Source: Anaerolineae bacterium (GTDB lineage: Bacteria; Chloroflexota; Anaerolineae; 4572-78; NAK82). From it: a stretch of DNA of 6,988 bases. The DNA is taken from the NCBI GenBank assembly GCA_030597485.1, contig JAUVRU010000104.1:1-6988 (forward strand), in the 5' to 3' direction. Under the pieces are notes generated by a model. It worked only from the letters and a program-made list of their open reading frames with translations, did no database searches and had not been told where the DNA came from. Position numbers and translations under genes: made by a program. Below are positions 1 through 5,832 of the stretch, one piece after another (within the stretch, counting starts at the first letter, position 1; the number at the start of each line of letters is the position of its first letter).

Positions 1-348
1 CGGATGCCCCAGGATTATGTTCTCGATCACCGTGTGAGAAGACACCAGTTTGCGGTGTTGATGAACCATCCCTATGCCCAGATCGATGGCGTCCAGAGGT
101 GATCTGAATTTGACCCTCTCCCCGCCGATGTAGATCTCGCCTTCGTCGGGTTGCAGTAGCCCGAACAGGATATTCATCAAGGTGGTTTTCCCGGCGCCGT
201 TCTCCCCGAGGATTGCGTGAATCTCGCCCGCTTTCCTTTCGAACTCTATGTGATCATTCTCGCCGACCCCCGGGAATCTCTTCGTGATTCCCTTCGTCTC
301 TAGGACCGTCGCTCCGCGTGTTATCCCTTCTAGGAGCCCCTCTTGCAC
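1..348 (-). CDS. ABC transporter ATP-binding protein of a BMP-type (nucleoside/sugar-like) importer, N-terminal part
   Basis: This is the first 116 residues of an ABC ATPase; the rest lies beyond the left window edge. Visible motifs are a Walker A GENGAGKTT at residues 48-56 and a Q-loop MVHQH with Gln97. The segment FPGVGENDHIEF before Walker A resembles the FPGV-AND-F stretch of the YufO/NupA and RbsA/MglA group. In that family the protein is usually about 500 residues with two fused nucleotide-binding domains, works at the cytoplasmic face and drives import with two permeases. The start is the GTG at 346-348, set by an AGGAGG eight bases upstream; an in-frame TAA lies shortly before it. 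It follows the BMP lipoprotein gene on the same strand, the usual order for these importers. The signature motif and Walker B are not visible, so the two-domain architecture is inferred. Substrate class comes only from the neighbouring binding protein. Confidence 0.93.
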   Translation of the reverse strand, partial: MQEGLLEGITRGATVLETKGITKRFPGVGENDHIEFERKAGEIHAILGENGAGKTTLMNILFGLLQPDEGEIYIGGERVKFRSPLDAIDLGIGMVHQHRKLVSSHTVIENIILGHP

Positions 349-356
349 TTGTCTCG

Positions 357-362
357 CCTCCT
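357..362 (-). promoter_or_regulatory. Shine-Dalgarno AGGAGG that fixes a GTG start of the ATPase gene
   Basis: On the minus strand AGGAGG stands eight bases before GTG at 346-348. No ATG is available in frame between the upstream TAA and the conserved start of the domain, so this site decides the start. Confidence 0.75.
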
Positions 363-441
363 GGGATTTCCTCAATTAAGAAAGTTCTACCATCAGAGCC
401 AAGGTCCGCATTTCAGCCACCAAAATACTGCATAATAGAAA

Positions 442-489
442 TGAGGCTCCCTCTTTTTGGGAGTGTTCCCCTGAAGAATGGGAGCCTCA
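442..489 (-). terminator. Hairpin between the BMP gene and the ATPase gene, possible attenuating terminator
   Basis: A perfect 10-bp inverted repeat (TGAGGCTCCC at 442-451 and GGGAGCCTCA at 480-489) encloses 28 bases. Inside is a second short stem (GGGA 459-462, TCCC 467-470). Read in the direction of transcription, the stem is followed by ATTTCTATTATG, a T-rich but interrupted tract. It lies about 65 bases after the BMP stop codon and about 95 bases before the ATPase start. The position fits partial termination, which in many importers keeps the binding protein more abundant than the membrane parts. The weak T tract could instead mean an mRNA-stabilising 3' structure. The rest of the 349-553 gap shows no gene. 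Confidence 0.5.
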
Positions 490-553
490 CGCCTTGTGGC
501 TTCTAGAGATTGTTATACATCAACAACTTCGAAGCAGACCACCGAACTCTGTT

Positions 554-1864
554 TCACTCCAGTATCTCCATGCCTTCCAGGTCGAAGTTGAACTCGGCAA
601 GCAGCCACTCGTCCGACACCGTATCATTAGCCTGCTTGACCACTGTTCCCGCAGGTGGAATCGGCAAACCCTCCAGCTCCAGGCCAGTACCGTTGCTCGC
701 GAACTCGTGCTCGAAGAACGGATCCCACACTCCTTTGATCATCTGATCTCTTCTTGTCTCAACGAGTTCTACAATCTCATCCGGAATCAACGGTCGTGCC
801 TGTGGGCTGATGGCGTCAATGCCCACCTTGTTGTCGTTCATTATATCAACGGTTGGGACCTCAGTGCCATCAGCCAGAATCATGCTGTCGTCCATGCCCA
901 GGTACAGTACGGTTTCTGGACTTCTGTCGCCAGCCAACCAATCCTTGACCATCCTCTCGTAGATGACTTCCCAACGCGTGTCGAACGACACGGCCACGGT
1001 CTCCGTGCTCGACCAGCCGTAATACCCCACTATGTCCATGTCCTTCCCCACGAACCAAATGCCCTCTTCTTGGGCGACGTCCAGGGGGGACCCGGAATCG
1101 GTCTGTTGGGTCAAGACATCAACGTCGTACTGAGTTATCAAGGTCTTGGCGATATCTCGCTCTTCCGTGGGCAGGTACCAGTCGCCGACATACTTCACGT
1201 ACACCGTGATGTCTTTGTCAAGCAACTCTGCTGCAGTCTTCACCCCGAGGAAAAAGCCGTTCTGCCGCCTGATGACCTGAACAGACGGGAATGCCGAGAC
1301 AATCCCTATGTTGCCTGTCTCGGTCAACGCCCCAGCGATGAGCCCTTCCAGATACAGCGCCTGATACTGCCTGGGAAAGAATCTTATGAAGTTGTCCTTC
1401 GTGGTCAGATCGCTGGCTATGACGGATGCCAGATAGACATCCGGGTATTTATCGGCTATGTCCTTCAAGGGCAGCCCCATGAACTCTGCGTTTCCCACGA
1501 CGATATCGGCACCTTCAGCAATCAACTCTTCAGCGTAGGGAACTGTGAGATCTGGTCCTACTTCCTCTCTGTAGACGTATTCGACCTCTGGATATTTTTC
1601 GGCGATTCGCTCTCCCGCGCGATCGTGGGCTCCAGACCAAGTCGTCCCTTCAATTATGCTGAAATGCTCGATCGCCAGAGTAGCCCCTCCCCTAACCTCT
1701 GTTTCGACCTCGACCTCAACCTCAACCTCGACAGTCTTGATGACCTCCTTTTCGACCTCGACGGTTACAACAACCCCCCTCTCGACGACCTGAGGTTGGC
1801 AAGCCGCCACAAGCAGGCTTGCCACCATCAGTGCCACGAACAGCAGACTGAACTTCTTGCTCAT
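554..1864 (-). CDS. BMP family ABC transporter substrate-binding lipoprotein
   Basis: This 436-residue solute receptor is anchored outside the membrane and delivers ligand to the ABC importer whose ATPase follows. The start has MSKK, a hydrophobic stretch and the lipobox LVAAC, with Cys22 as the probable lipidation site. A linker of Val-Glu repeats occupies roughly residues 31-57. The Bmp/PnrA-like domain (Med/BMP family, PF02608) fills the rest, with recognisable segments such as YLEGLIAGALTETGNIGIVSAF, split here as YLEGLIAGAL then TETGNIGIVSAF, and a C-terminal tail of the type 'PDEIVELVE...IKGVWDPF'. Characterised relatives bind purine nucleosides (PnrA/TmpC, BmpA, YufN); some relatives bind other ligands. 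The ATG at 1862-1864 is preferred because it sits seven bases after AGGAG and starts the signal peptide directly; a start 15 residues earlier would put a charged extension before it. A promoter and leader precede the gene. The exact ligand cannot be read from the sequence. Confidence 0.95.
   Translation of the reverse strand: MSKKFSLLFVALMVASLLVAACQPQVVERGVVVTVEVEKEVIKTVEVEVEVEVETEVRGGATLAIEHFSIIEGTTWSGAHDRAGERIAEKYPEVEYVYREEVGPDLTVPYAEELIAEGADIVVGNAEFMGLPLKDIADKYPDVYLASVIASDLTTKDNFIRFFPRQYQALYLEGLIAGALTETGNIGIVSAFPSVQVIRRQNGFFLGVKTAAELLDKDITVYVKYVGDWYLPTEERDIAKTLITQYDVDVLTQQTDSGSPLDVAQEEGIWFVGKDMDIVGYYGWSSTETVAVSFDTRWEVIYERMVKDWLAGDRSPETVLYLGMDDSMILADGTEVPTVDIMNDNKVGIDAISPQARPLIPDEIVELVETRRDQMIKGVWDPFFEHEFASNGTGLELEGLPIPPAGTVVKQANDTVSDEWLLAEFNFDLEGMEILE
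1705..1734 (-). repeat. 6-bp tandem repeat coding Val-Glu in the lipoprotein linker
   Basis: Five hexamers of the form CGACCT/CAACCT (the last ends in CGACAG) run without a break on the plus strand. On the coding strand they are GTYGAG-like and give alternating Val-Glu. The unit is six bases, so changes in copy number keep the frame. It encodes part of the spacer between the lipidated cysteine and the binding domain. Confidence 0.75.
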
Positions 1865-1871
1865 TGTCCTA

Positions 1872-1876
1872 CTCCT
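1872..1876 (-). promoter_or_regulatory. Shine-Dalgarno AGGAG of the BMP lipoprotein gene
   Basis: AGGAG lies seven bases before the ATG at 1862-1864, within a purine-rich run of repeated GGAAA units. This supports the inner ATG over the start 45 bases upstream, and points to strong translation, as expected for a binding protein. Confidence 0.75.
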
Positions 1877-1933
1877 TTCCTTTCCTTTTTTTGGGACCGG
1901 CGCACACATACAACTATCCGCGATCTGAGCCTT

Positions 1934-1947
1934 GCTGCCTCTGCAGC
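1934..1947 (-). other. Small hairpin in the leader of the BMP transcript
   Basis: GCTGC and GCAGC form a perfect 5-bp stem with a four-base loop, in the predicted untranslated leader of about 100 bases between the promoter and the lipoprotein gene. No known riboswitch consensus was recognised in the leader, including the purine type. A role is unproven and a stem this small can arise by chance. Confidence 0.3.
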
Positions 1948-1972
1948 GGTGAACCTCCGTTCCCCTCCGTCA

Positions 1973-2001
1973 ATGGTACAGGACCAGTACTAGGTTGTCA
2001 A
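1973..2001 (-). promoter_or_regulatory. Predicted sigma70-type promoter for the BMP importer genes
   Basis: On the minus strand a consensus -35 box TTGACA (1996-2001) is followed after exactly 17 bases by TACCAT (1973-1978), which matches four of six positions of TATAAT including the key TA and final T. It lies in the 256-bp gap upstream of the lipoprotein gene and would give a leader of about 100 bases. This suggests the importer can be transcribed separately from the upstream molybdenum-enzyme genes, although no strong terminator is seen between them, so read-through is also possible. Confidence 0.6.
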
Positions 2002-2006
2002 CTCCC

Positions 2007-2018
2007 CGGATTAGTCCG
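2007..2018 (-). promoter_or_regulatory. Imperfect palindrome next to the -35 box, possible operator
   Basis: On the minus strand CGGACTAATCCG is a 12-base near-palindrome (CGGA and TCCG arms). It ends five bases upstream of the TTGACA box. A wider inverted repeat CCCCGG/CCGGGG (2004-2009 and 2031-2036) overlaps it. The place is right for a regulator that controls the importer promoter, or for a weak 3' hairpin of the CoxG gene. No regulator gene is in the window to test the link. Confidence 0.35.
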
Positions 2019-2120
2019 CGCAAAATGCTACCGGGGTGCTACAATCACTCGACTCTGGCTTCCAGGCAACAAGCTAATGGGTCAATCAGGCAGCAAGTGT
2101 CCCGTTGACTCATTACTCGA

Positions 2121-2747
2121 TTAACCCCCACGTCCACTAGTCAAGATCACCGCCCCTCTCACGATGGCGATGACGACGACAACGGCAATCCAGAGCCACC
2201 GGGATGAAAGCGCTTCGCCCGCCATATCCTTGGCCACCGCCGCCGCAAATTCGGTCTCAGTGGGGGCCTCGACTTTCGCCTCACGTCCTTCAGACCTGGC
2301 CGCGACCCTTTCCTGGAGCGCTTTGTCCAGCGTTTCCAGCCCCTGGCGGATCAGACTCCTGCTCACCGTGTCCAGCATCCGTTGCCCGACACTGGCCAGC
2401 GTGCCACCAATCTGCATATCGCCCTCGTACTTCATCAATGTGGTGCCATCCCCCTGATCCACCAGCTGAACGTCGCCGGTGCCCTTGACGAAGCCAGGGC
2501 CACCTTTGCCGTCCACCGTCAGAGTATAGCTCTCCGGTGGCACCTCATTCGAAACCAGCAACTTGCCAGAAAACAGGCCCGAAACTGGCCCCACCCGAAT
2601 GTTCATGTCTCCCACATATTCCTGGTCGCTTACCTTCTCCAACTTCTGCGCGCCAGGTAGGGCGGTGGACAGCACGTCCGGGTCTCTCACCAGATCCCAG
2701 ACTTCTTCGCGCGGCCCGTGAAACACATACTCACCAGCGATCTCCAT
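2121..2747 (-). CDS. coxG: CoxG-like SRPBCC family protein with C-terminal membrane anchor
   Basis: This is a 208-residue protein of the carbon monoxide dehydrogenase subunit G family (COG3427). It starts MEIAGEYVFHGPREEVWDLV and continues with DPDVLSTALPGAQKLE, the typical opening of this SRPBCC (START-like) fold, which fills about residues 1-150. A charged, Ala/Glu-rich linker follows. A single hydrophobic helix, WLWIAVVVVIAIV, around residues 184-197, ends in a short basic tail. In Oligotropha, CoxG helps attach the CO dehydrogenase to the cytoplasmic membrane; the same role is inferred here. The ATG at 2745-2747 has AAGGAG ten bases upstream and matches the family start; a TTG 30 bases earlier is the less likely alternative. 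It lies 63 bases after the catalytic-subunit gene and is the last gene of the group. Confidence 0.9.
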   Translation of the reverse strand: MEIAGEYVFHGPREEVWDLVRDPDVLSTALPGAQKLEKVSDQEYVGDMNIRVGPVSGLFSGKLLVSNEVPPESYTLTVDGKGGPGFVKGTGDVQLVDQGDGTTLMKYEGDMQIGGTLASVGQRMLDTVSRSLIRQGLETLDKALQERVAARSEGREAKVEAPTETEFAAAVAKDMAGEALSSRWLWIAVVVVIAIVRGAVILTSGRGG

Positions 2748-2810
2748 ATTCACGTCTCTCCTTGCCCAATCAGGCAATAAACTGACAGCGCCAAAACCCG
2801 AACCGCGGCC

Positions 2811-5156
2811 CTACGATCCCTTCTGGTAGCACAGTTCAAACAGGCGGTTGGGGCTGAGTGGCATCTCCAGGACTTCCAAGTCGTAGTCGTACAGAGCATC
2901 CTCGACCGCTTGGGCGAAAAGGGACGGAACCGGGATCGCCCCTGCCTCCCCGGCACCCTTGGTGCCCAACGGGTTGAGCGGGGAGGGTGTCACCTCGTGC
3001 CCTATCTCAATGCGGGGTGGCATGTCCGTTGACCTGGGTATGAGATAGTCCATGAAGGAGCCATTGAGCAGCTGCCCGTTGTCGTCGTAGACAAGCTGTT
3101 CATAGTAGGAATTGCCGATACCCAGCGACACACCGCCGTGAACCTGTCCCTCCAGGATCAACGGGTTGATGATGGTGCCACAGTCCTCGACAACCACGTA
3201 GCGCTTGATCTCCACCATCATCGTTTCCACGTCTACCTCCAAGATCATAGCGTGCGTCCCGTTGGCAGTAGCTCCGTACTGAGGTCCAAAGTAGTCGGTG
3301 GCCTCCAAACCGGGCTCGCTGCCCGGCTCGACCGCGCCTCTCATCGGGTTGGCCAGCACTGCCAGTTCGCCCAGCCCGATAGACTGATCAGGAATGTCGG
3401 CCACGCGCACCATGCCGTCCGCCAGCTCCAGCTCCTCCTCCGGTGCCCCCAGCACCTTGCTGGCCAGTTTCAGCACCTTGACCCGCACCCCTTTGGCCGC
3501 GGCGTTGATGGCATTGGCGGCCACCACGGCGCCCCGGCTGGCGAAGGTACCGGTCCCCCAGTGGAAGTGAGCGGTATCGCCGGTCACAACATGTACATCG
3601 CGCACGTCCACCCCCAATTGATCAGCCACGATCTGGGCAAAAGCGGTGAAGTGACCCTGCCCTTGCGTGCCGACACCGGTGGCCACGCTCACCTTGCCAC
3701 TGGCCTCGATGGTGACACGGGCTCCCTCATAGGGCCCCACTCCGGTGGTCTCAATGAAGGCAACCACACCGATGCCCACGTGCCGGCCCTCGGCCCGCAA
3801 AGCAGGCTGCTCCTCCTTGATGAACTTCTCATACTCGATCATGTCCAGCGCTCTGGCCAGGGTTGCCGGGTAGTTGCCGCTGTCGATAACGAACTCGGCA
3901 AAGGCCTGATCGATGATCTTGTGGTTGTGGGGGAAGGCATCCGGCTGCAAGTTGTTTCGACGGCGGAGTTCGGCCCGATCTATGTCCAGCTCTTTGGCAG
4001 CGATGTCCAACAGGCGCTCTATCACAAAGATTCCCTGCGGCCGCCCCGCCCCCCGCACTGGGGTCACGATCATCTTGTTGGTGAACACCATCTTCAATTC
4101 ACTGTAGTAACTGGGGATATCGTAGCACCCCATCACGTGGTTTTGAGAGTTAAGAGGAACGGTGAGGCCATAAGGATCATAGGCACCGCTATCGTGCAGG
4201 AACACGTCCTTTACCCCGAGAATGTGCCCGTCTTTGGTGAGGGCACTCTCGGCGTCATGTATCTGCCCCCGCTCCTGCGTGGTGGCCACGAAGTTCTCTC
4301 TTCGGTCTTCAATCCACTTGATGGGCCGGTTGAGTTTCATCGTCGCCCACGGAAGAAGCACCTCCTCCGGCTGGAACATCATGATCTTGGGACCGAAGGC
4401 ACCACCGATAAAGGGGGCAATCACCCGCACCTGATGCTCTGCCAGGCCCAGCATGCCCGCCAGGCCGTTGCGCAGGGGGATGGGCGCCTGGGTCGTATCC
4501 CAGATGGTCATCTCCTGGCTCTTGGCATCCCAATGCGCCACGAGTACCCGGTTCTCCATCGCTGCCGCCGCACCTCGATCGATGACGATGCGGCGCTGGA
4601 TCACCAGGTCAGCCTGCTCCCGGGCGGCCTCATAGTCGCCCTTGCGCTGGGGGACAAAGGACCCCAGGTTAGACTCCATGTCGTCGTGGACGAGGGGCGC
4701 ATCTGGGTCCAGGGCCCGTTCCAAATCCGCCACTGCCTCCAGCGGTTCAAGGTCAACCACAATGTCCGCCAGGGCATCTTCAGCCAGGTAGCGGCTCTCA
4801 CCAATCACGACGGCCATCGGCTCCCCAACGTGTCGGACCTTGTCCCTGGCCATTGGGATCTGGGTTCGGGCGTGAAAGAACGCACCTTCGATGCCCCTGG
4901 GGGCGGGGACCAGCAGGGGACCCGGCTTCCAGAAGTCTCCCATATCCTCAGCGGTGTACACAGCCACAACGCCGGGTCGGTTGCAAGCCGCAGACACGTC
5001 AATACTGAGTATGCGAGCGTGGGCATAGTCGCTGCGCAGAAAAGCCGCGTGGAGCATTCCAGGTATTTCCACGTCGTCCACAAACAGAGCCTGCCCGGTC
5101 AGCATGCGAGGGTCTTCGTTCCGCGTTATCCGCTGCCCCAAGTACTTCTTCGTCAC
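2811..5156 (-). CDS. Molybdenum hydroxylase large subunit (xanthine dehydrogenase family, CoxL type, not a canonical CO dehydrogenase)
   Basis: This 781-residue catalytic subunit (COG1529) carries the molybdopterin cytosine dinucleotide cofactor. It hydroxylates or oxidises a small substrate with water as oxygen source and passes electrons to the Fe-S and FAD subunits. The start YLGQRITRNEDPRMLTG is typical. An a/b hammerhead domain lies at about 20-130, followed by two Mo-cofactor-binding domains. Visible motifs are GGAFG (251-255), the active-site loop VRGAGR (R368-R372), GTQGQGH (496-502), EGQVHGG (669-675) and GAGE with the catalytic Glu737. True form I CO dehydrogenases have AYxCSFR with a copper-binding Cys; this has no such Cys. 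It is closer to the form II loop AYRGAGR, but with Val for Tyr, so CO is unlikely and the substrate is unknown. The GTG at 5154-5156 is set by AGGAG seven bases upstream. The frame stays open to 5507, but that part overlaps the small-subunit gene and has no homology-like content. Confidence 0.95.
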   Translation of the reverse strand: MTKKYLGQRITRNEDPRMLTGQALFVDDVEIPGMLHAAFLRSDYAHARILSIDVSAACNRPGVVAVYTAEDMGDFWKPGPLLVPAPRGIEGAFFHARTQIPMARDKVRHVGEPMAVVIGESRYLAEDALADIVVDLEPLEAVADLERALDPDAPLVHDDMESNLGSFVPQRKGDYEAAREQADLVIQRRIVIDRGAAAAMENRVLVAHWDAKSQEMTIWDTTQAPIPLRNGLAGMLGLAEHQVRVIAPFIGGAFGPKIMMFQPEEVLLPWATMKLNRPIKWIEDRRENFVATTQERGQIHDAESALTKDGHILGVKDVFLHDSGAYDPYGLTVPLNSQNHVMGCYDIPSYYSELKMVFTNKMIVTPVRGAGRPQGIFVIERLLDIAAKELDIDRAELRRRNNLQPDAFPHNHKIIDQAFAEFVIDSGNYPATLARALDMIEYEKFIKEEQPALRAEGRHVGIGVVAFIETTGVGPYEGARVTIEASGKVSVATGVGTQGQGHFTAFAQIVADQLGVDVRDVHVVTGDTAHFHWGTGTFASRGAVVAANAINAAAKGVRVKVLKLASKVLGAPEEELELADGMVRVADIPDQSIGLGELAVLANPMRGAVEPGSEPGLEATDYFGPQYGATANGTHAMILEVDVETMMVEIKRYVVVEDCGTIINPLILEGQVHGGVSLGIGNSYYEQLVYDDNGQLLNGSFMDYLIPRSTDMPPRIEIGHEVTPSPLNPLGTKGAGEAGAIPVPSLFAQAVEDALYDYDLEVLEMPLSPNRLFELCYQKGS

Positions 5157-5163
5157 GGTTTCA

Positions 5164-5168
5164 CTCCT
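5164..5168 (-). promoter_or_regulatory. Shine-Dalgarno AGGAG that fixes the GTG start of the large subunit
   Basis: AGGAG stands seven bases before GTG at 5154-5156, which begins the conserved family N-terminus. This rules out the much longer reading that would extend over the gap and into the small-subunit gene. Confidence 0.8.
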
Positions 5169-5220
5169 AATGCTATAACACCGCAGCCCACTTTTCGTTT
5201 CACGTCTGCCCACTCGCCTG

Positions 5221-5278
5221 GAAAACAGCGTTTTCTCACTGCAGCCCGTCCCCTGGCCCGCGTGGCGGAAGGCCAGGG
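5221..5278 (-). other. Pair of hairpins in the gap between small- and large-subunit genes
   Basis: The 170-bp gap (5157-5326) is long for genes of one enzyme. It holds two perfect inverted repeats. In transcription order the first is CCCTGGCC/GGCCAGGG (5271-5278 and 5251-5258; 8-bp stem, 12-base loop). The second is GAAAAC/GTTTTC (5230-5235 and 5221-5226; 6-bp stem, 3-base loop). The second is followed by CAGG rather than a T run, so a classic terminator is not indicated. RNA processing or attenuation that sets subunit ratios is possible. Nothing coding is recognised in the gap. Confidence 0.45.
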
Positions 5279-5326
5279 AGAAGGCCTTACTGAATCTCCG
5301 CGAACTCGGGACGCTCGGCGGTGAAC

Positions 5327-5809
5327 CTACGACTGGACGGCCATGTTCTCGGCCGCCAGCTTGACCGCATCCACGATGTGTTGGTAGCCAGTGCAACGGC
5401 ACAGGTTGCCAGCAAGCGCATCCCGGATTTCCTCTTCGGTAGGGTCGGGGTTCTCTTCCAGGAAAGGTATCAGCGACATCAAGAACCCGGAGGTGCAGAA
5501 CCCACATTGCACCGCATGCGCCTCCATGAACGCCTCTTGAAGGGGATGCAGGTTGTCTATGTCGCCCAGGCTTTCCACAGTCGTTACCTCGTGCCCATCA
5601 GATTGAACAGCAAACATCAGGCAGGAACGAACCGACTCACCATCGAACAAGACAGTGCACGTGCCACATACGCCGTGCTCGCAGCCAACGTGCGTACCCG
5701 TTAGGCCAAGATGGTGACGTATGAAGTCACTCAACAGCAGCCGGGGTTCGACATCGCGTGTGTAGTGTTTGCCATTGACGGTGACGGTAATGGTCTTGAG
5801 ATTGCTCAC
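5327..5809 (-). CDS. Molybdenum hydroxylase [2Fe-2S] small subunit (CoxS type)
   Basis: This 160-residue electron-transfer subunit carries two [2Fe-2S] clusters between the Mo centre and FAD. An N-terminal plant-type ferredoxin domain (about 1-80) has Cys43, Cys48, Cys51 and Cys63 in the C-x4-C-x2-C-x11-C pattern. The C-terminal four-helix domain has QCGFCTSG (Cys102, Cys105) and LCRCTGY (Cys137, Cys139). All eight cluster ligands are present and the length is normal (about 155-165 in the family). The chosen GTG (5807-5809) has AAGGAG six bases upstream and gives the usual family start. A TTG nine codons earlier overlaps the stop codon of the FAD-subunit gene (TTGA) and is the less likely alternative. 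The gene lies 23 bases after the FAD-subunit gene, so they are co-transcribed and probably translationally linked. Confidence 0.96.
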   Translation of the reverse strand: MSNLKTITVTVNGKHYTRDVEPRLLLSDFIRHHLGLTGTHVGCEHGVCGTCTVLFDGESVRSCLMFAVQSDGHEVTTVESLGDIDNLHPLQEAFMEAHAVQCGFCTSGFLMSLIPFLEENPDPTEEEIRDALAGNLCRCTGYQHIVDAVKLAAENMAVQS

Positions 5810-5815
5810 CTCGGT

Positions 5816-5821
5816 CTCCTT
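5816..5821 (-). promoter_or_regulatory. Shine-Dalgarno AAGGAG that decides the small-subunit start
   Basis: AAGGAG is six bases before GTG at 5807-5809 and lies in the short gap after the FAD-subunit stop codon. It favours this start over the upstream TTG that overlaps the stop. Confidence 0.75.
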
Positions 5822-5832
5822 CCCCGCTGGTG

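Noticed and set aside
1865..1966. Possible riboswitch (for example purine type) in the leader of the BMP gene
   Set aside because: Only a 5-bp hairpin is visible and no conserved core of a known riboswitch class was recognised.
494..1993. 499-residue open frame on the plus strand, antisense to the BMP lipoprotein gene
   Set aside because: The minus-strand frame has a lipobox, ribosome site and a BMP domain. The plus-strand product shows no family resemblance and runs through the promoter region.
2083..2776. 10-bp direct repeat CAATCAGGCA at 2083-2092 and 2767-2776, flanking the CoxG gene
   Set aside because: Tempting as insertion or recombination marks, but many 10-base matches are expected by chance in a window of this size, and no mobile gene or longer match accompanies it.
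3138..5324. 728-residue open frame on the plus strand, antisense to the large-subunit gene
   Set aside because: It mirrors a real gene with all cofactor motifs. The translation is rich in His, Gly, Arg and Leu with no recognisable domain, as expected for the antisense of a GC-biased coding region.
5157..5507. Upstream extension of the large-subunit reading frame (117 extra residues)
   Set aside because: It overlaps the small-subunit gene in another frame, has no homology-like content, and a well-spaced AGGAG points to the GTG at 5154-5156.
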